Below, in pieces: positions 23,033 through 31,161 of a stretch of 64,000 bases of DNA. The stretch is from Streptomyces sp. NBC_01446. GTDB taxonomy: Bacteria; Actinomycetota; Actinomycetes; Streptomycetales; Streptomycetaceae. The DNA lies in NCBI RefSeq assembly GCF_026340095.1, contig NZ_JAPEPO010000001.1, positions 5,232,001-5,296,000 of the forward strand. The letters are read 5' to 3'. Position numbers and translations under genes: made by a program. How positions within the stretch are numbered: the first letter of the stretch is position 1; each line of letters starts with the position of its first letter. The notes beneath the pieces are model-generated. The model was not told where the DNA came from, searched no databases, and saw only the letters and a program-made list of their open reading frames with translations.

Positions 23033-23989
23033 TCATGTGATGGGCTGGGCGAAGGTGACGAGATGCGCCGCGTACTGGGTGACCATGAAGATCCGGTACG
23101 GCAGCCGGCGCCGGGCGCGCGAGTCGTCGCGGCGGGCGGTCAGCGCGGCGGCGCTCAGCGCGAGCGCCCCGCACAGGACCACACCGGCGGGCGCGAGCAG
23201 CCCGTACGCGGCCGTGGCCACGGCGCACACGAGGAGCGCGGCGCCGATCCCCACGGCGCTCAGCGACACGATGAGCGCGGTGACGGCGCGGCCCCAGACG
23301 ACGGTCCAGTTGCGGCGGCCGTGCTTGGCGTCGCCCTCGGCGTCGGAGAAGTCCTTGGCCACCGCGCCGACCATGCCCATCCACAGGCACATGGCGGCCG
23401 AGAAGGCGAGCAGCGCGGGGGACAGGGGCGCGGTGCCGCTCAGGGCGCCCGCAGCGTAGGCGAGGGCGCCGCTGGCCACGACGACGGCGATGGTGCCGGG
23501 GGTGCGGCTCTTGAGGGCGAGGCGGGGCGCGGAGTACGCGTATCCGAGCAGCAGCATGCCGGCGGTGACCAGGAACATCAGCGGACCGAGCACGGCGCCG
23601 CCGGTGAGGGCGAGGGCGGCGAGCACCCGGGCGGTGGTGCGGGCGAAGCGGACGGGCAGGGCGCCTCGTGCGATGGGCCGCACGGAGCCGTTGGCCCGGT
23701 CCTCGTGGATATCCGTGACACCGTTGTAGAGATAGGTGAATGAGACGGAACAGAACCAGACGGCCGCGCCGAGAACGAGTGACGGCCGAATTGCCAGGTG
23801 GGACACGTAAGAAGTGGTTCCGGCCGTACCGGCCACCAGGAAGCGCAGCAGAAAGATGACCTGCACGGCATACCTGGATTCCTGTGCGCACAGGGCCAGG
23901 AGGCGGAACTTCCCCAGGGCACCGGCCGATTTTCCGGATGGCGGAGTCGTGGTGGTTATCAGGGTTTTCGCAGGCGTCGCTGTCGACAT
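23033..23989 (-). CDS. UbiA-family prenyltransferase
   Basis: A 318-aa membrane protein with about eight or nine hydrophobic helices. The first Asp-rich motif is NGVTDIHEDRANGSVRP and the second is AKDFSDAEGDAKHGR, the pair that binds prenyl diphosphate through Mg. UbiA enzymes prenylate aromatic rings or other acceptors in the membrane. ATG 23989 has only a weak ribosome site nearby. It leads the UbiA-SARP-PPTase operon, whose upstream region carries the inverted repeat at 24040-24071. Acceptor and donor are unknown; a link to the PKS product is only by proximity. Confidence 0.87.
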   Translation of the reverse strand: MSTATPAKTLITTTTPPSGKSAGALGKFRLLALCAQESRYAVQVIFLLRFLVAGTAGTTSYVSHLAIRPSLVLGAAVWFCSVSFTYLYNGVTDIHEDRANGSVRPIARGALPVRFARTTARVLAALALTGGAVLGPLMFLVTAGMLLLGYAYSAPRLALKSRTPGTIAVVVASGALAYAAGALSGTAPLSPALLAFSAAMCLWMGMVGAVAKDFSDAEGDAKHGRRNWTVVWGRAVTALIVSLSAVGIGAALLVCAVATAAYGLLAPAGVVLCGALALSAAALTARRDDSRARRRLPYRIFMVTQYAAHLVTFAQPIT

Positions 23990-24039
23990 ACCTGCGAATC
24001 TAATCCGAGTGAGGGAGAGGTGACAGACTCTCCATGGGC

Positions 24040-24071
24040 CACGGGGATACTCCCTAAGATGTATCCCCGTG
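24040..24071. promoter_or_regulatory. Inverted repeat CACGGGGATAC / GTATCCCCGTG upstream of UbiA operon
   Basis: Perfect 11-bp arms at 24040-24050 and 24061-24071 separated by 10 nt, between the response regulator stop (24083) and the UbiA start (23989). Its left half contains GGGATACTCC (24044-24053), found again upstream of the histidine kinase. It could terminate the response-regulator transcript, but lacks a T-run; an operator for the UbiA-SARP operon is preferred. Confidence 0.5.
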
Positions 24072-24082
24072 ACTCAACCTGC

Positions 24083-24787
24083 CTATGGGTTGGGCGATTT
24101 CGCGTCACGTCCAAGGCCCTGCGGTCTTCTGATCAGCTGCGCGTCCACCGCTTTGTTAACGGCGTCGATACGTGATACGGCGTGGAGTTTCTCGAAGATG
24201 TTGCGCAGATGTCGCTTCACGGTGCCTTCGGTAATCCGCAGCCGGGTGGCGATCTGACGATTACTCAGAGCGGCCGCCGCCTGCGTGAGCACTTCCCGTT
24301 CCCTGGGGGAAAGGGTCTGTTGCGGCTCACTGAATCCGGATTCTGGAATTCCGCTGCGGGGCACGGCGATCGTCACGTGCGGATCGCGCGCCGCGGTATT
24401 CCGGATCGCCGACAGGAGTGACTCGCGCGGCACGCTCTTGTGCAGATAGCCGCGCGCGCCCCGGGCGAGCAGCTCCTGCACCAGCTGCGCGTCGTTGTAC
24501 ATCGTCAGCATCAGCACGTGCAGTTCCGGGAAGCGCCCCGTCAGCTCGCTGACGACGCTGGGCGCGTGGTGATCGGGCATCTCCACGTCGAGCAGCACGA
24601 CCTGCGCGCCCGTGCGCTCCACCAGATCGCCCAGGCCCTGCGAGGTGTCGACGTCCGCCACGACCCGCAGGTCGTCCTCCGCGTCGAGCAGCTGGCACAG
24701 GGCGGTGCGCAGCAGGGAGTGGTCGTCGACGGCGATGATGCGGATCGGCTCAGCCGTGCCGTGCCGTCCCTCGTCCGTCGTCTGCAT
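24083..24787 (-). CDS. NarL/LuxR-type response regulator
   Basis: A 234-aa two-component regulator. The receiver domain starts RIIAVDDHSLLRTAL, with the phospho-acceptor Asp in VVLLDVEMPDHH and the conserved Lys in GYLHKSVPRESL. The C-terminal LuxR HTH has LSPREREVLTQAAAALSNRQIATRL and ITEGTVKRHLRNIFEKL. ATG 24787 is chosen because GAGGAGGAAC precedes it. It overlaps the kinase gene by 38 nt, so the pair is coupled. Likely targets are its own operon and UbiA-SARP-PPTase through the shared GGGATACTCC site. Confidence 0.9.
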   Translation of the reverse strand: MQTTDEGRHGTAEPIRIIAVDDHSLLRTALCQLLDAEDDLRVVADVDTSQGLGDLVERTGAQVVLLDVEMPDHHAPSVVSELTGRFPELHVLMLTMYNDAQLVQELLARGARGYLHKSVPRESLLSAIRNTAARDPHVTIAVPRSGIPESGFSEPQQTLSPREREVLTQAAAALSNRQIATRLRITEGTVKRHLRNIFEKLHAVSRIDAVNKAVDAQLIRRPQGLGRDAKSPNP

Positions 24788-25886
24788 GTTCCTCCTCGTC
24801 CAGGGGGACGGACAGCTCGATGGCCGTGCCGTGCCCGGGGGCACTGTTGATGGTGAGCCGGCCGGCCAGGAGCTGCGCGCGCTCGGTCAGCGACGCGAGC
24901 CCGTTCCCCTGCCGCTGCCCCGGTACGAAGCCGACGCCGTCGTCGTGCACGGACGCCTGGACGTGACGCGCGTCGACCCTTACGTCGATGGTGACGCGGG
25001 ACGCCGAGGCGTGGGCCAGCGCGTTGCGCAGGCACTCGCGGAGCATGATGAACAGGTCGTCGCTGACGCCGCGGGGCAGCAGGTCGTCCGGGTCGTCGAC
25101 ATGGATCTCCACCACGGGTTCGTCGATCGCCATGGCGCTGACGAACGCGGACAGGGCGAGCTGGAGCGAGCGGCACGTGTCCGACCTGGTGCGCAGCTCG
25201 GTGACGATGTCCCGGGTGGTGTAGAGCGTCTCCAGGATCGCCTGCTTGAGGCTGCCGAGCCGGGCGTCAGACGAGGCGGCGTGCTGCGTGAGTTCGTAGA
25301 GCTCGAGCTGGCGCAGGGCGAGGCTGGCGGTGCTGCCGATCCGGTCGTGGATCTCGCGGGCCATGCCGTGCCGGCCCTGCTGTGCGGCATCACGCACGAC
25401 GTCGAGCAGGAAGAGGTCGTATCCGCTGGAGCCTTCTTCGAGGCGCCGCGTGATCGCGGACTGCAGAATGGGCGGCACCTTCATCAGGTAATGCTCGGAG
25501 CCGGGCCGGTCCGCGAAGATCCGTCCCAGGAACTCCATGGTGATCTGGAAGAACATGGATCCCGCGCGGACCGAGTGGACCGGCGGAATTCCCTGTGAGA
25601 TCCGGGCGCCGCCGAGACGCCGGGTCTTCTTCATGAGCTGGGGATTGAGCGGCGCTTCGGTGCCGCACCGCAAGGCGTGCACGCATTCCCCGAGAATGTG
25701 CTGGGCCTGCTCGCGGCAGGATGTCCAGGCTTCCTGATCCATGCCGAGCGGATTGTTCTGCTCGAGCAGAGCGCGCCGATAGGCGTCGAGCAGTTCCGCT
25801 TCCAGTGCCTGTAATTCCGCAGCGAGCGTCGCGCCTTCAGGATCCGGAGTCTCCCCCTGGATTTCCTGCGGCGATGCGTCGTGCAC
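24750..25886 (-). CDS. Sensor histidine kinase (HisKA_3 type), cytoplasmic
   Basis: A 378-aa kinase. The phospho-acceptor region is GMAREIHDRIGSTASLALRQLELYEL (H-box with His in EIHD), followed by a HATPase domain with MLRECLRNALAHASA (N-box) and DDGVGFVPGQRQGNGLASLTERA (G-box). The N-terminal ~170 residues are helical without obvious transmembrane segments, so the signal is probably cytoplasmic; no known sensor domain is recognised. The GTG start at 25886 has GGGGGGAAGG upstream. It partners with the overlapping response regulator. Confidence 0.87.
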   Translation of the reverse strand: MHDASPQEIQGETPDPEGATLAAELQALEAELLDAYRRALLEQNNPLGMDQEAWTSCREQAQHILGECVHALRCGTEAPLNPQLMKKTRRLGGARISQGIPPVHSVRAGSMFFQITMEFLGRIFADRPGSEHYLMKVPPILQSAITRRLEEGSSGYDLFLLDVVRDAAQQGRHGMAREIHDRIGSTASLALRQLELYELTQHAASSDARLGSLKQAILETLYTTRDIVTELRTRSDTCRSLQLALSAFVSAMAIDEPVVEIHVDDPDDLLPRGVSDDLFIMLRECLRNALAHASASRVTIDVRVDARHVQASVHDDGVGFVPGQRQGNGLASLTERAQLLAGRLTINSAPGHGTAIELSVPLDEEEHADDGRGTARHG

Positions 25887-26010
25887 GTTTCCTTCCCCCC
25901 GTCGATACCCGTCGCCGCTTCCAGGTCCGGACTACGTTGTCAAGAGGGAAGACGGTTCGAAGATCGGATTGAGCATGCCTCGTGCCGCGACGGGGTGTCA
26001 AGCGACAACC

Positions 26011-26020
26011 GGGATACTCC
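26011..26020. promoter_or_regulatory. GGGATACTCC motif upstream of the kinase operon
   Basis: The same decamer as in the inverted repeat before UbiA (24044-24053). Here it is followed by GCCGTATAGG, so a GGGATAC...GTAT partial dyad is again present. It lies 125 nt upstream of the kinase GTG start, on the promoter side of the operon, consistent with autoregulation by the response regulator. Confidence 0.45.
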
Positions 26021-26090
26021 GCCGTATAGGCGCGGCCTTCAACTACCTGTATTTACGGGCCTGCTGACAAGGCAATCCAAGGCGGCTTCG

Positions 26091-26807
26091 TCAGCTCTCG
26101 CGGGCGCCATCCACGACTTCGTCGTGAACGGAACGCGCAGTTTCCCGACCCATCACGTCCGTGGGCCCGCCACGGGTCGTATCGCCTGTTTCGGCCAACT
26201 TCTGTGCCGAGCATGAGAAATGTTCATGAATCAGCCGGCGCAGCGCGGAAAGCGCGACGTCGCCGAGCACGGTGCCGGACACCATGCTCGCCGCGGCACT
26301 CTCGGGGTCGGGCTGCCGGCGCAGCAACTGCACCTCGATGTCGACGACCCGCTCGAGTGCCTCCGCATACGTCTCCAGGAGCCGCGGCAGATCGCGCTGT
26401 TCCAGCCATTCACAGGTGACCAGGACCTGGGTGAGCGTCTGCCAGGCCGGATTGTCCGGGCTGACCTGCCACGACCGCTGCTCGGCGAGCGCCGTCGTCC
26501 GCTCCTTGGCGCGCTCCCACTGCTGATCCTGCGACACGGACCCGCGCGCGGGCAGCGCGTACTGGACCGCGCCGAGCAGCTCGTGCAGCGGCGGCGAGGT
26601 GTCGATCCGCCCGACGATCTGCCGGATCGCCGCGGGGGAGAGCCCCCCGACATCGAGCAGCGTCCGCACGAGCGCCACCCGCCGGACATGGGACTCGTCG
26701 TACTCCTGGGACTCGTCCAGAGCCGGCAGGAGCTCCATGCGCAGATAGAACCTGAGCATGCGGTCGGGGACGCCGGTCCGGCGGCTCAGATCGGAGAGCT
26801 GCGGCAC
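26091..26807 (-). CDS. MerR-family regulator (second paralogue)
   Basis: A 238-aa MerR-like protein: QLSDLSRRTGVPDRMLRFYLRMELLP at the N-terminus, DESHVRRVALVRTLLDVGGLSPAAI in the dimerisation region and GTVLGDVALSALRRLIHE in the C-terminal domain. The last two match the MerR protein at 12178-12822 (DDSHVRRLKLIRAMLEVGGLS and GTVLGDAAMAALRRIAQE). It has a ~25-residue extra polar C-terminus. The GTG start has AAGGTGAG upstream. It is probably the last gene of the specialised region before tRNA-Arg. Confidence 0.84.
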   Translation of the reverse strand: MPQLSDLSRRTGVPDRMLRFYLRMELLPALDESQEYDESHVRRVALVRTLLDVGGLSPAAIRQIVGRIDTSPPLHELLGAVQYALPARGSVSQDQQWERAKERTTALAEQRSWQVSPDNPAWQTLTQVLVTCEWLEQRDLPRLLETYAEALERVVDIEVQLLRRQPDPESAAASMVSGTVLGDVALSALRRLIHEHFSCSAQKLAETGDTTRGGPTDVMGRETARSVHDEVVDGARES

Positions 26808-27158
26808 GTCTCACTCACCTTCGGGCCAACTCGGCTGAACAGCCGTCTACTTCGGGGTGTACGGGCGGATCCGTGCGGAATGGCGAGGGGAATCAGCGGG
26901 ACCATATGCAGCATCGGAACACGGGCACAAGGCGGCCCGAGTGAACTCGATCACCACTACAACCAAGGAAGTACCCGCGCTGCCCCCTGAGACCGGGCCG
27001 ATCGCCGCTTGGGCGTGTCGGGGGTGGTACCGGCGGGGGCGACCCCCGGATCCGTCGGTGCGGTATCGCTTACGTCACCGCTACGGCCGACTCGCTAGCG
27101 TCCGGCGGACCCCATGAAAAAAGCCCTCCCTGAGGAGGGCCGGCAACCCGGAAATATG
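26808..27158. other. Intergenic region between the second MerR gene and tRNA-Arg
   Basis: 351 nt that carry the MerR promoter on the minus strand and the tRNA terminator at the right end. A GTG-initiated frame of 58 codons (26941-27117) is open, but has a weak ribosome site, unremarkable composition and no recognisable product, so it is not called as a gene. Nothing else was found. Confidence 0.5.
27117..27140 (-). terminator. Intrinsic terminator of tRNA-Arg
   Basis: On the minus strand GCCCTCC-TCAG-GGAGGGC is followed by six T residues (stem 27123-27129 with 27134-27140, T-run 27122-27117). It lies 18 nt after the tRNA CCA end. Confidence 0.9.
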
Positions 27159-27234
27159 TGGTGCCCCCGGCAGGACTCGAACCTGCGGCCAAGCGCTTAG
27201 AAGGCGCCTGCTCTATCCACTGAGCTACGGGGGC
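27159..27234 (-). tRNA. tRNA-Arg (anticodon TCT)
   Basis: The minus strand gives acceptor GCCCCCG pairing with CGGGGGC, D-arm GCTCAGTGGATAGAGC, anticodon loop CTTCTAA in a GGCGC/GCGCT stem (one G-T pair), and T-arm GCAGGTTCGAGTCCTGC. The discriminator A (27162) is followed by an encoded CCA (27161-27159). Anticodon TCT reads AGA/AGG codons. An intrinsic terminator follows. No integrase gene or second copy of the 3' end was seen nearby. Confidence 0.96.
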
Positions 27235-27550
27235 CGGTGTGTGGCCAGTGGCTCGGGACGGATGTGGGGGAGATCCGTGACCTTGCCGGGACCAAGGATA
27301 GGGCTCCCGGATCCCTGTCCCTGCTGCTTCGCCTCCGTGGCACGATGTGGAGGTTCGGTGAAGCGGTCCTGATAATCGCAGGCAGGTACGAATCCTGCAC
27401 CGCTTTTGGCGTCTCACGCCCCGGGTGTTGTGCACTCGTTATGCCTGCGCCCCAGTCGTCCCTTCCGTCCCATGGACCGGATGGGCCGCATCGGCGCGCA
27501 GAGACGTCCATATGCTTCAGAAAGCCGCCAAAATTGGGCATTCTTCGCAT
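27235..27550. other. 316-nt region between tRNA-Arg and the first GTPase gene
   Basis: It holds the promoters of tRNA-Arg (minus) and of the GTPase pair (plus), and the tRNA-like structure at 27361-27405. An upstream ATG at 27512 is in frame with the GTPase, so the real coding start may lie inside this region. Confidence 0.5.
27361..27405 (+). ncRNA. tRNA-like acceptor/T-arm mini-structure (possible tRNA remnant)
   Basis: AAGCGGT (27361-27367) pairs perfectly with ACCGCTT (27399-27405) as a 7-bp acceptor-like stem. Directly abutting its 3' strand is GCAGG-TACGAAT-CCTGC (27382-27398), a 5-bp stem with a 7-nt loop one base away from the tRNA T-loop consensus. D-arm and anticodon arm are missing; 14 nt join the stems. 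No CCA follows, but TTTT spans 27404-27407. The T-stem is identical to that of tRNA-Arg 128 nt away on the other strand. It may be a degenerate tRNA or a hairpin terminator/leader. Confidence 0.35.
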
Positions 27551-29164
27551 GTGGTGACCTTGGACGTACGGCCTCAGCTGCTCGACGCACTCTCCGCGCT
27601 GCGCGACCGTGTCGCCGCCGCGCGTTTTCCTCTCCCTCTCCCGGGGGCGCCGCGTGCGCGCGCCAACCGGGCAGAACTCCTCGCGCAGCTCGACGACTAT
27701 CTCGTGCCCCGGCTGCGAGACCCCGAAGCCCCCTTGCTCGCCGTGATCGGCGGGTCGACCGGCGCAGGCAAGTCGACCCTCGTCAATTCCCTCGTCGGGC
27801 GGAAGGTCAGCGAGGCCGGGGTTTTGCGGCCCACGACCCGCACCCCCGTACTCGTCTGCCACCCGGAGGACCACCGCTGGTTCTCCGGGGCCCGCGTCCT
27901 GCCCGACCTCACCCGCGTATGGATGCCACGGCGACCCGACGACACCGAGCTCGGGGCCTTTGTCCCCGCCGACGACGACGAAGACGTCCTGCGCGTCGAG
28001 ACCTCCGGCAACCTGCCCCGCGGGCTCGCCCTCCTCGACGCGCCCGACGTCGACTCCCTCGTCGCCCACAACCGCGTGCTCGCCGCCCGGCTCATCAGCG
28101 CCGCCGACGTCTGGATCATGGTCACCACCGCCTCCCGCTACGCCGACGCCGTGCCCTGGCACCTGCTGCGCAGCGCCAAGGAGAACAACGCGACCCTCGT
28201 CACCGTCCTCGACCGCGTGCCCCACCAGATGGTCACCGAGGTCTCCCGCCAGTACGGTGCCCTGCTCGCCAAGGCCGGACTCGGCGACGTACCGCGCTTC
28301 ACCGTCCCCGAACTGCCCGAGTCCACCGGCGGCGGCGGCCTCCTGCCGGCCTCCGCCGTCGCCCCCCTGCGCGCCTGGCTCACCCACCGCGTGCAGGAAC
28401 CCACCGCCCGCTGCACGGCCATCGCCCGCACCGCCAACGGCGTCATCGACTCCCTCCGGGTCCGCACCCCCGGACTCGCCGGCGCCGTCGCCTCCCAGTA
28501 CGCCGCCGCCCTGCGCCTCACCGCCATCGTCGACGAGACGTACGCGAGGGAGGACGCGCGCGTGCGCACCCGGCTCCAGAGCGGCGGCGTGCTCGCCGGG
28601 GACGCCCTCAAACGGTGGCGCAGCTACCCCCTCGACTGCGCGCCCGCCGAACTCCTCGACGCGCTCACCGAGAGCCTCGGCGCGCTCCTCCTGTGCGCCG
28701 TCACCGCCGCCGACGAACGCATCGACGAGGCCTGGCACCGCGACCCCGCGGGCGCGGCGGACGGACTCGCCGCCCGGGACCCCGACCTGGAGACCGCGGA
28801 ACACCGCATCGGCATGGCCGTACGCCGCTGGCGCCGCGTGCTCGAGGAGTACGCGGAGGAACAGGTACGCACCCTGGACACCGCCCCGCCGCCCGACACC
28901 GAACTCGTCGCCGCCCTCCTCGCCACGGCCCTTCTCGGCGGGAACCGCGCCCGCAGCGCGGGCGAGAGCCTCGCCGAACGCATCGGCGCCCAAGGGGCCC
29001 TGCGCCTGCGCGACCGGGGCGGGCGGCTGCTCACCGACTACCTGGACAAGGTGCTCGCCGTGGAGCGCGAACGCAGGCTCGCGCCGCTCTACGCACTCGA
29101 CGTACACCCCGAGTCCCAGGCCGAACTGATCGCCGCGCTGTCCGTACTGCAGAAGGAGAGGTGA
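27551..29164 (+). CDS. Dynamin-like/YfjP-type GTPase, first of pair
   Basis: About 537 aa. The P-loop is GGSTGAGKST, switch-like region VLRPTTRTPVLVC, the G3 equivalent is LLDAPDVDS, and VTVLDRVP corresponds to the nucleotide-specificity motif. The C-terminal half is helical, ending in the coupling site of the next gene (29161-29164 overlap). GTG 27551 is used; ATG 27512 is an alternative. From memory, Streptomyces have a dynamin pair (DynA/DynB) that stabilises FtsZ rings during sporulation septation. This pair next to an ssb gene may be that locus, but I cannot confirm orthology. Confidence 0.82.
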   Translation: MVTLDVRPQLLDALSALRDRVAAARFPLPLPGAPRARANRAELLAQLDDYLVPRLRDPEAPLLAVIGGSTGAGKSTLVNSLVGRKVSEAGVLRPTTRTPVLVCHPEDHRWFSGARVLPDLTRVWMPRRPDDTELGAFVPADDDEDVLRVETSGNLPRGLALLDAPDVDSLVAHNRVLAARLISAADVWIMVTTASRYADAVPWHLLRSAKENNATLVTVLDRVPHQMVTEVSRQYGALLAKAGLGDVPRFTVPELPESTGGGGLLPASAVAPLRAWLTHRVQEPTARCTAIARTANGVIDSLRVRTPGLAGAVASQYAAALRLTAIVDETYAREDARVRTRLQSGGVLAGDALKRWRSYPLDCAPAELLDALTESLGALLLCAVTAADERIDEAWHRDPAGAADGLAARDPDLETAEHRIGMAVRRWRRVLEEYAEEQVRTLDTAPPPDTELVAALLATALLGGNRARSAGESLAERIGAQGALRLRDRGGRLLTDYLDKVLAVERERRLAPLYALDVHPESQAELIAALSVLQKER

Positions 29165-30954
29165 CCGCGGTGACCGCCGTCACGGACCACACCGAGCACG
29201 CCGAACACACCGATGGCACGGAACCGGCCGGGCGGGTGGATCCGCCGAGGGGCGACGCGGACGGCTCCGGCGGCGCCTGGGACGACGGGCTCATCGCCCG
29301 GCGAGTGGCGGACTCCGGCGTCTTCGACGTGGAGGACGTACCCGACCCGTACGCCCACGAGGACGAGCTGCACGACGCCGACACGGAACTCGTCGCACGC
29401 CTCGACGCGCTGCGCGAACTCGTCGGCCTCTCCCGTGCCCGCGTCGACGGCGCGGCCCTCGCCGAGGCGGGCCACGTGCTCGACCAGGCGGCCGCCCGGC
29501 GCCGGCTCTCCCACCGGCACACCGTCGTCGCCATCGCGGGCGCCACCGGCAGCGGCAAGTCGACCCTCTTCAACGCCCTCGCCGGCGTGCCCCTGTCCGA
29601 GACGGGACTGCGCAGGCCCACCACCTCCGCGCCCATCGCGTGCAGCTGGACGGACGGCGCCGCGGGGCTCCTCGACCGGCTCGGGATCCCCGGCCGGCTG
29701 CGCCGCCGCCCGCTCCAGGGCCAGGGCCCCCAGGGTGTGGACGCGCCGCTCAAGGGGCTCGTCCTGGTGGACCTGCCCGACCACGACTCGGCGGCCGTCG
29801 CGCACCGTGAGCAGGTCGACCGGATCCTTGAGCTCGTCGACGCCGTCATCTGGGTCGTCGACCCCGAGAAGTACGCCGATGCGATGCTGCACGAGCGTTA
29901 TCTTCGGCCCCTGGCCGGCCACGCCGAGGTCACCTTCGTCGTCCTCAACCAGGTGGACCGGCTGCCCGGCGAGGCCGCCGACCTCGTACTCGACGATCTG
30001 CGGCGCCTTCTCGACGAGGACGGGATTGCGCTCGGCGAGCACGGTGAACCGGGCGCGACCGTGCTCTCCCTGTCCGCGCTCACCGGTGACGGTGTCGATG
30101 AACTGCGCGAGTCCCTGGACCAGTTCACTAAGGAGCAAGGCGCCGCCGCCCGCCGGATCGCGGCCGACATCGACGCGGCGGCGCTGCGGCTGCGGCCCGT
30201 CTACGCGACCGGGCGCAAGAGCGGGCTCAGCGAGGATGCCCGCGAGGAGTTCGCCGACCGGCTCGCCGACGCCGTGGGCGCCGAGGCCGCGGGTCAGGCG
30301 GCCGAGCGAGCCTGGCGCCGCAACGCCAACAAGGCGTGCGGCACCCCGTGGCTGCGGCTCTGGCGCTGGTACGAGGGCCGGGGCGCCCCGAGCGCCACAC
30401 TGACGGTCAGGCCCGCGCCCTCCGACGAAGAGGCGACGGCGCGCCAGCGCGTGGAGCACGCGGTGCGCATCGTGGGCGAGCGGGCGTCGGCGGGACTGCC
30501 GGGGCCCTGGGGACAGGCGGTGCGGGAGGCGGCTACGCGGGGAGCGGAGGGGCTTCCGGAGGCGCTCGACGACCTGGCGGTCTCGGCGGGGTCGCCGCCG
30601 CCTCGGTTGCCGAGGCCCGGCTGGTGGCCGGTCGCGGTACTCGCCCAGATCTCCATGACGATCGTTCAGGTCATCGGCGGGCTATGGCTGTTGGGGCAGA
30701 TCATCGGCGTCCTCGATCCGAACCTCGGGGTGCCGGTGCTGTTGATGCTGTGCGGCATCGTCGGCGGACCGTGCGTGGAGTGGTCGTGCCGGATGGCGGC
30801 GAAGGGGCCGGCGCGGCGCTACGGGCTCGACGCGGAACGGCGCCTGCGGGAGGCGGCGGCGGGGTGCGGCCGGGCCCGCGTCCTCGATCCGGTGGCCGCC
30901 GAGCTGCTGCGGTACCGCGAGGTCAGGGAGCAGTACGTGAAGGTGACGGGGTGA
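29161..30954 (+). CDS. Dynamin-like/YfjP-type GTPase with C-terminal membrane hairpin, second of pair
   Basis: 597 aa from GTG 29161, which overlaps the previous stop and has AGAAGGAGAG upstream. The N-terminal ~90 residues are acidic and probably disordered. The GTPase domain has AGATGSGKST, LRRPTTSAPIACSW, VLVDLPDHDS and FVVLNQVDRLPG. Near the C-terminus two hydrophobic segments (VLAQISMTIVQVIGGLWLLGQI and GVPVLLMLCGIVGG) form a membrane hairpin, as in membrane-remodelling dynamins. It probably works as a heteromer with the preceding GTPase at the division septum or other membranes. Confidence 0.83.
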   Translation: MTAVTAVTDHTEHAEHTDGTEPAGRVDPPRGDADGSGGAWDDGLIARRVADSGVFDVEDVPDPYAHEDELHDADTELVARLDALRELVGLSRARVDGAALAEAGHVLDQAAARRRLSHRHTVVAIAGATGSGKSTLFNALAGVPLSETGLRRPTTSAPIACSWTDGAAGLLDRLGIPGRLRRRPLQGQGPQGVDAPLKGLVLVDLPDHDSAAVAHREQVDRILELVDAVIWVVDPEKYADAMLHERYLRPLAGHAEVTFVVLNQVDRLPGEAADLVLDDLRRLLDEDGIALGEHGEPGATVLSLSALTGDGVDELRESLDQFTKEQGAAARRIAADIDAAALRLRPVYATGRKSGLSEDAREEFADRLADAVGAEAAGQAAERAWRRNANKACGTPWLRLWRWYEGRGAPSATLTVRPAPSDEEATARQRVEHAVRIVGERASAGLPGPWGQAVREAATRGAEGLPEALDDLAVSAGSPPPRLPRPGWWPVAVLAQISMTIVQVIGGLWLLGQIIGVLDPNLGVPVLLMLCGIVGGPCVEWSCRMAAKGPARRYGLDAERRLREAAAGCGRARVLDPVAAELLRYREVREQYVKVTG

Positions 30955-31161
30955 GGCGCGGCCCCCACCCCCACCCCCACCTGGCCTCGGCTGGGTGACG
31001 GGGTTTTCCACAACCGGCCAGTAGAACACAGGCTTCAGCGGGCTCGTCCCGGCACAGGCAGTCTGAGATCGCGAACCCGGAACCGACCGGGAACGCGGTG
31101 CGGACGAGGCCGTGCGGGACGGGCCCGCACGCGTCCGTGCGCAGGGGAGGGGTGGACCGAC

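Noticed and set aside
26941..27117. Small 58-codon ORF upstream of tRNA-Arg
   Set aside because: Weak ribosome site, no recognisable motif, ends inside the tRNA terminator region; not enough support for a gene.
27159..27234. tRNA-Arg as integration site for a genomic island
   Set aside because: No integrase and no second copy of the tRNA 3' end were seen in the window, although the specialised cluster lies on the side where an island would insert.
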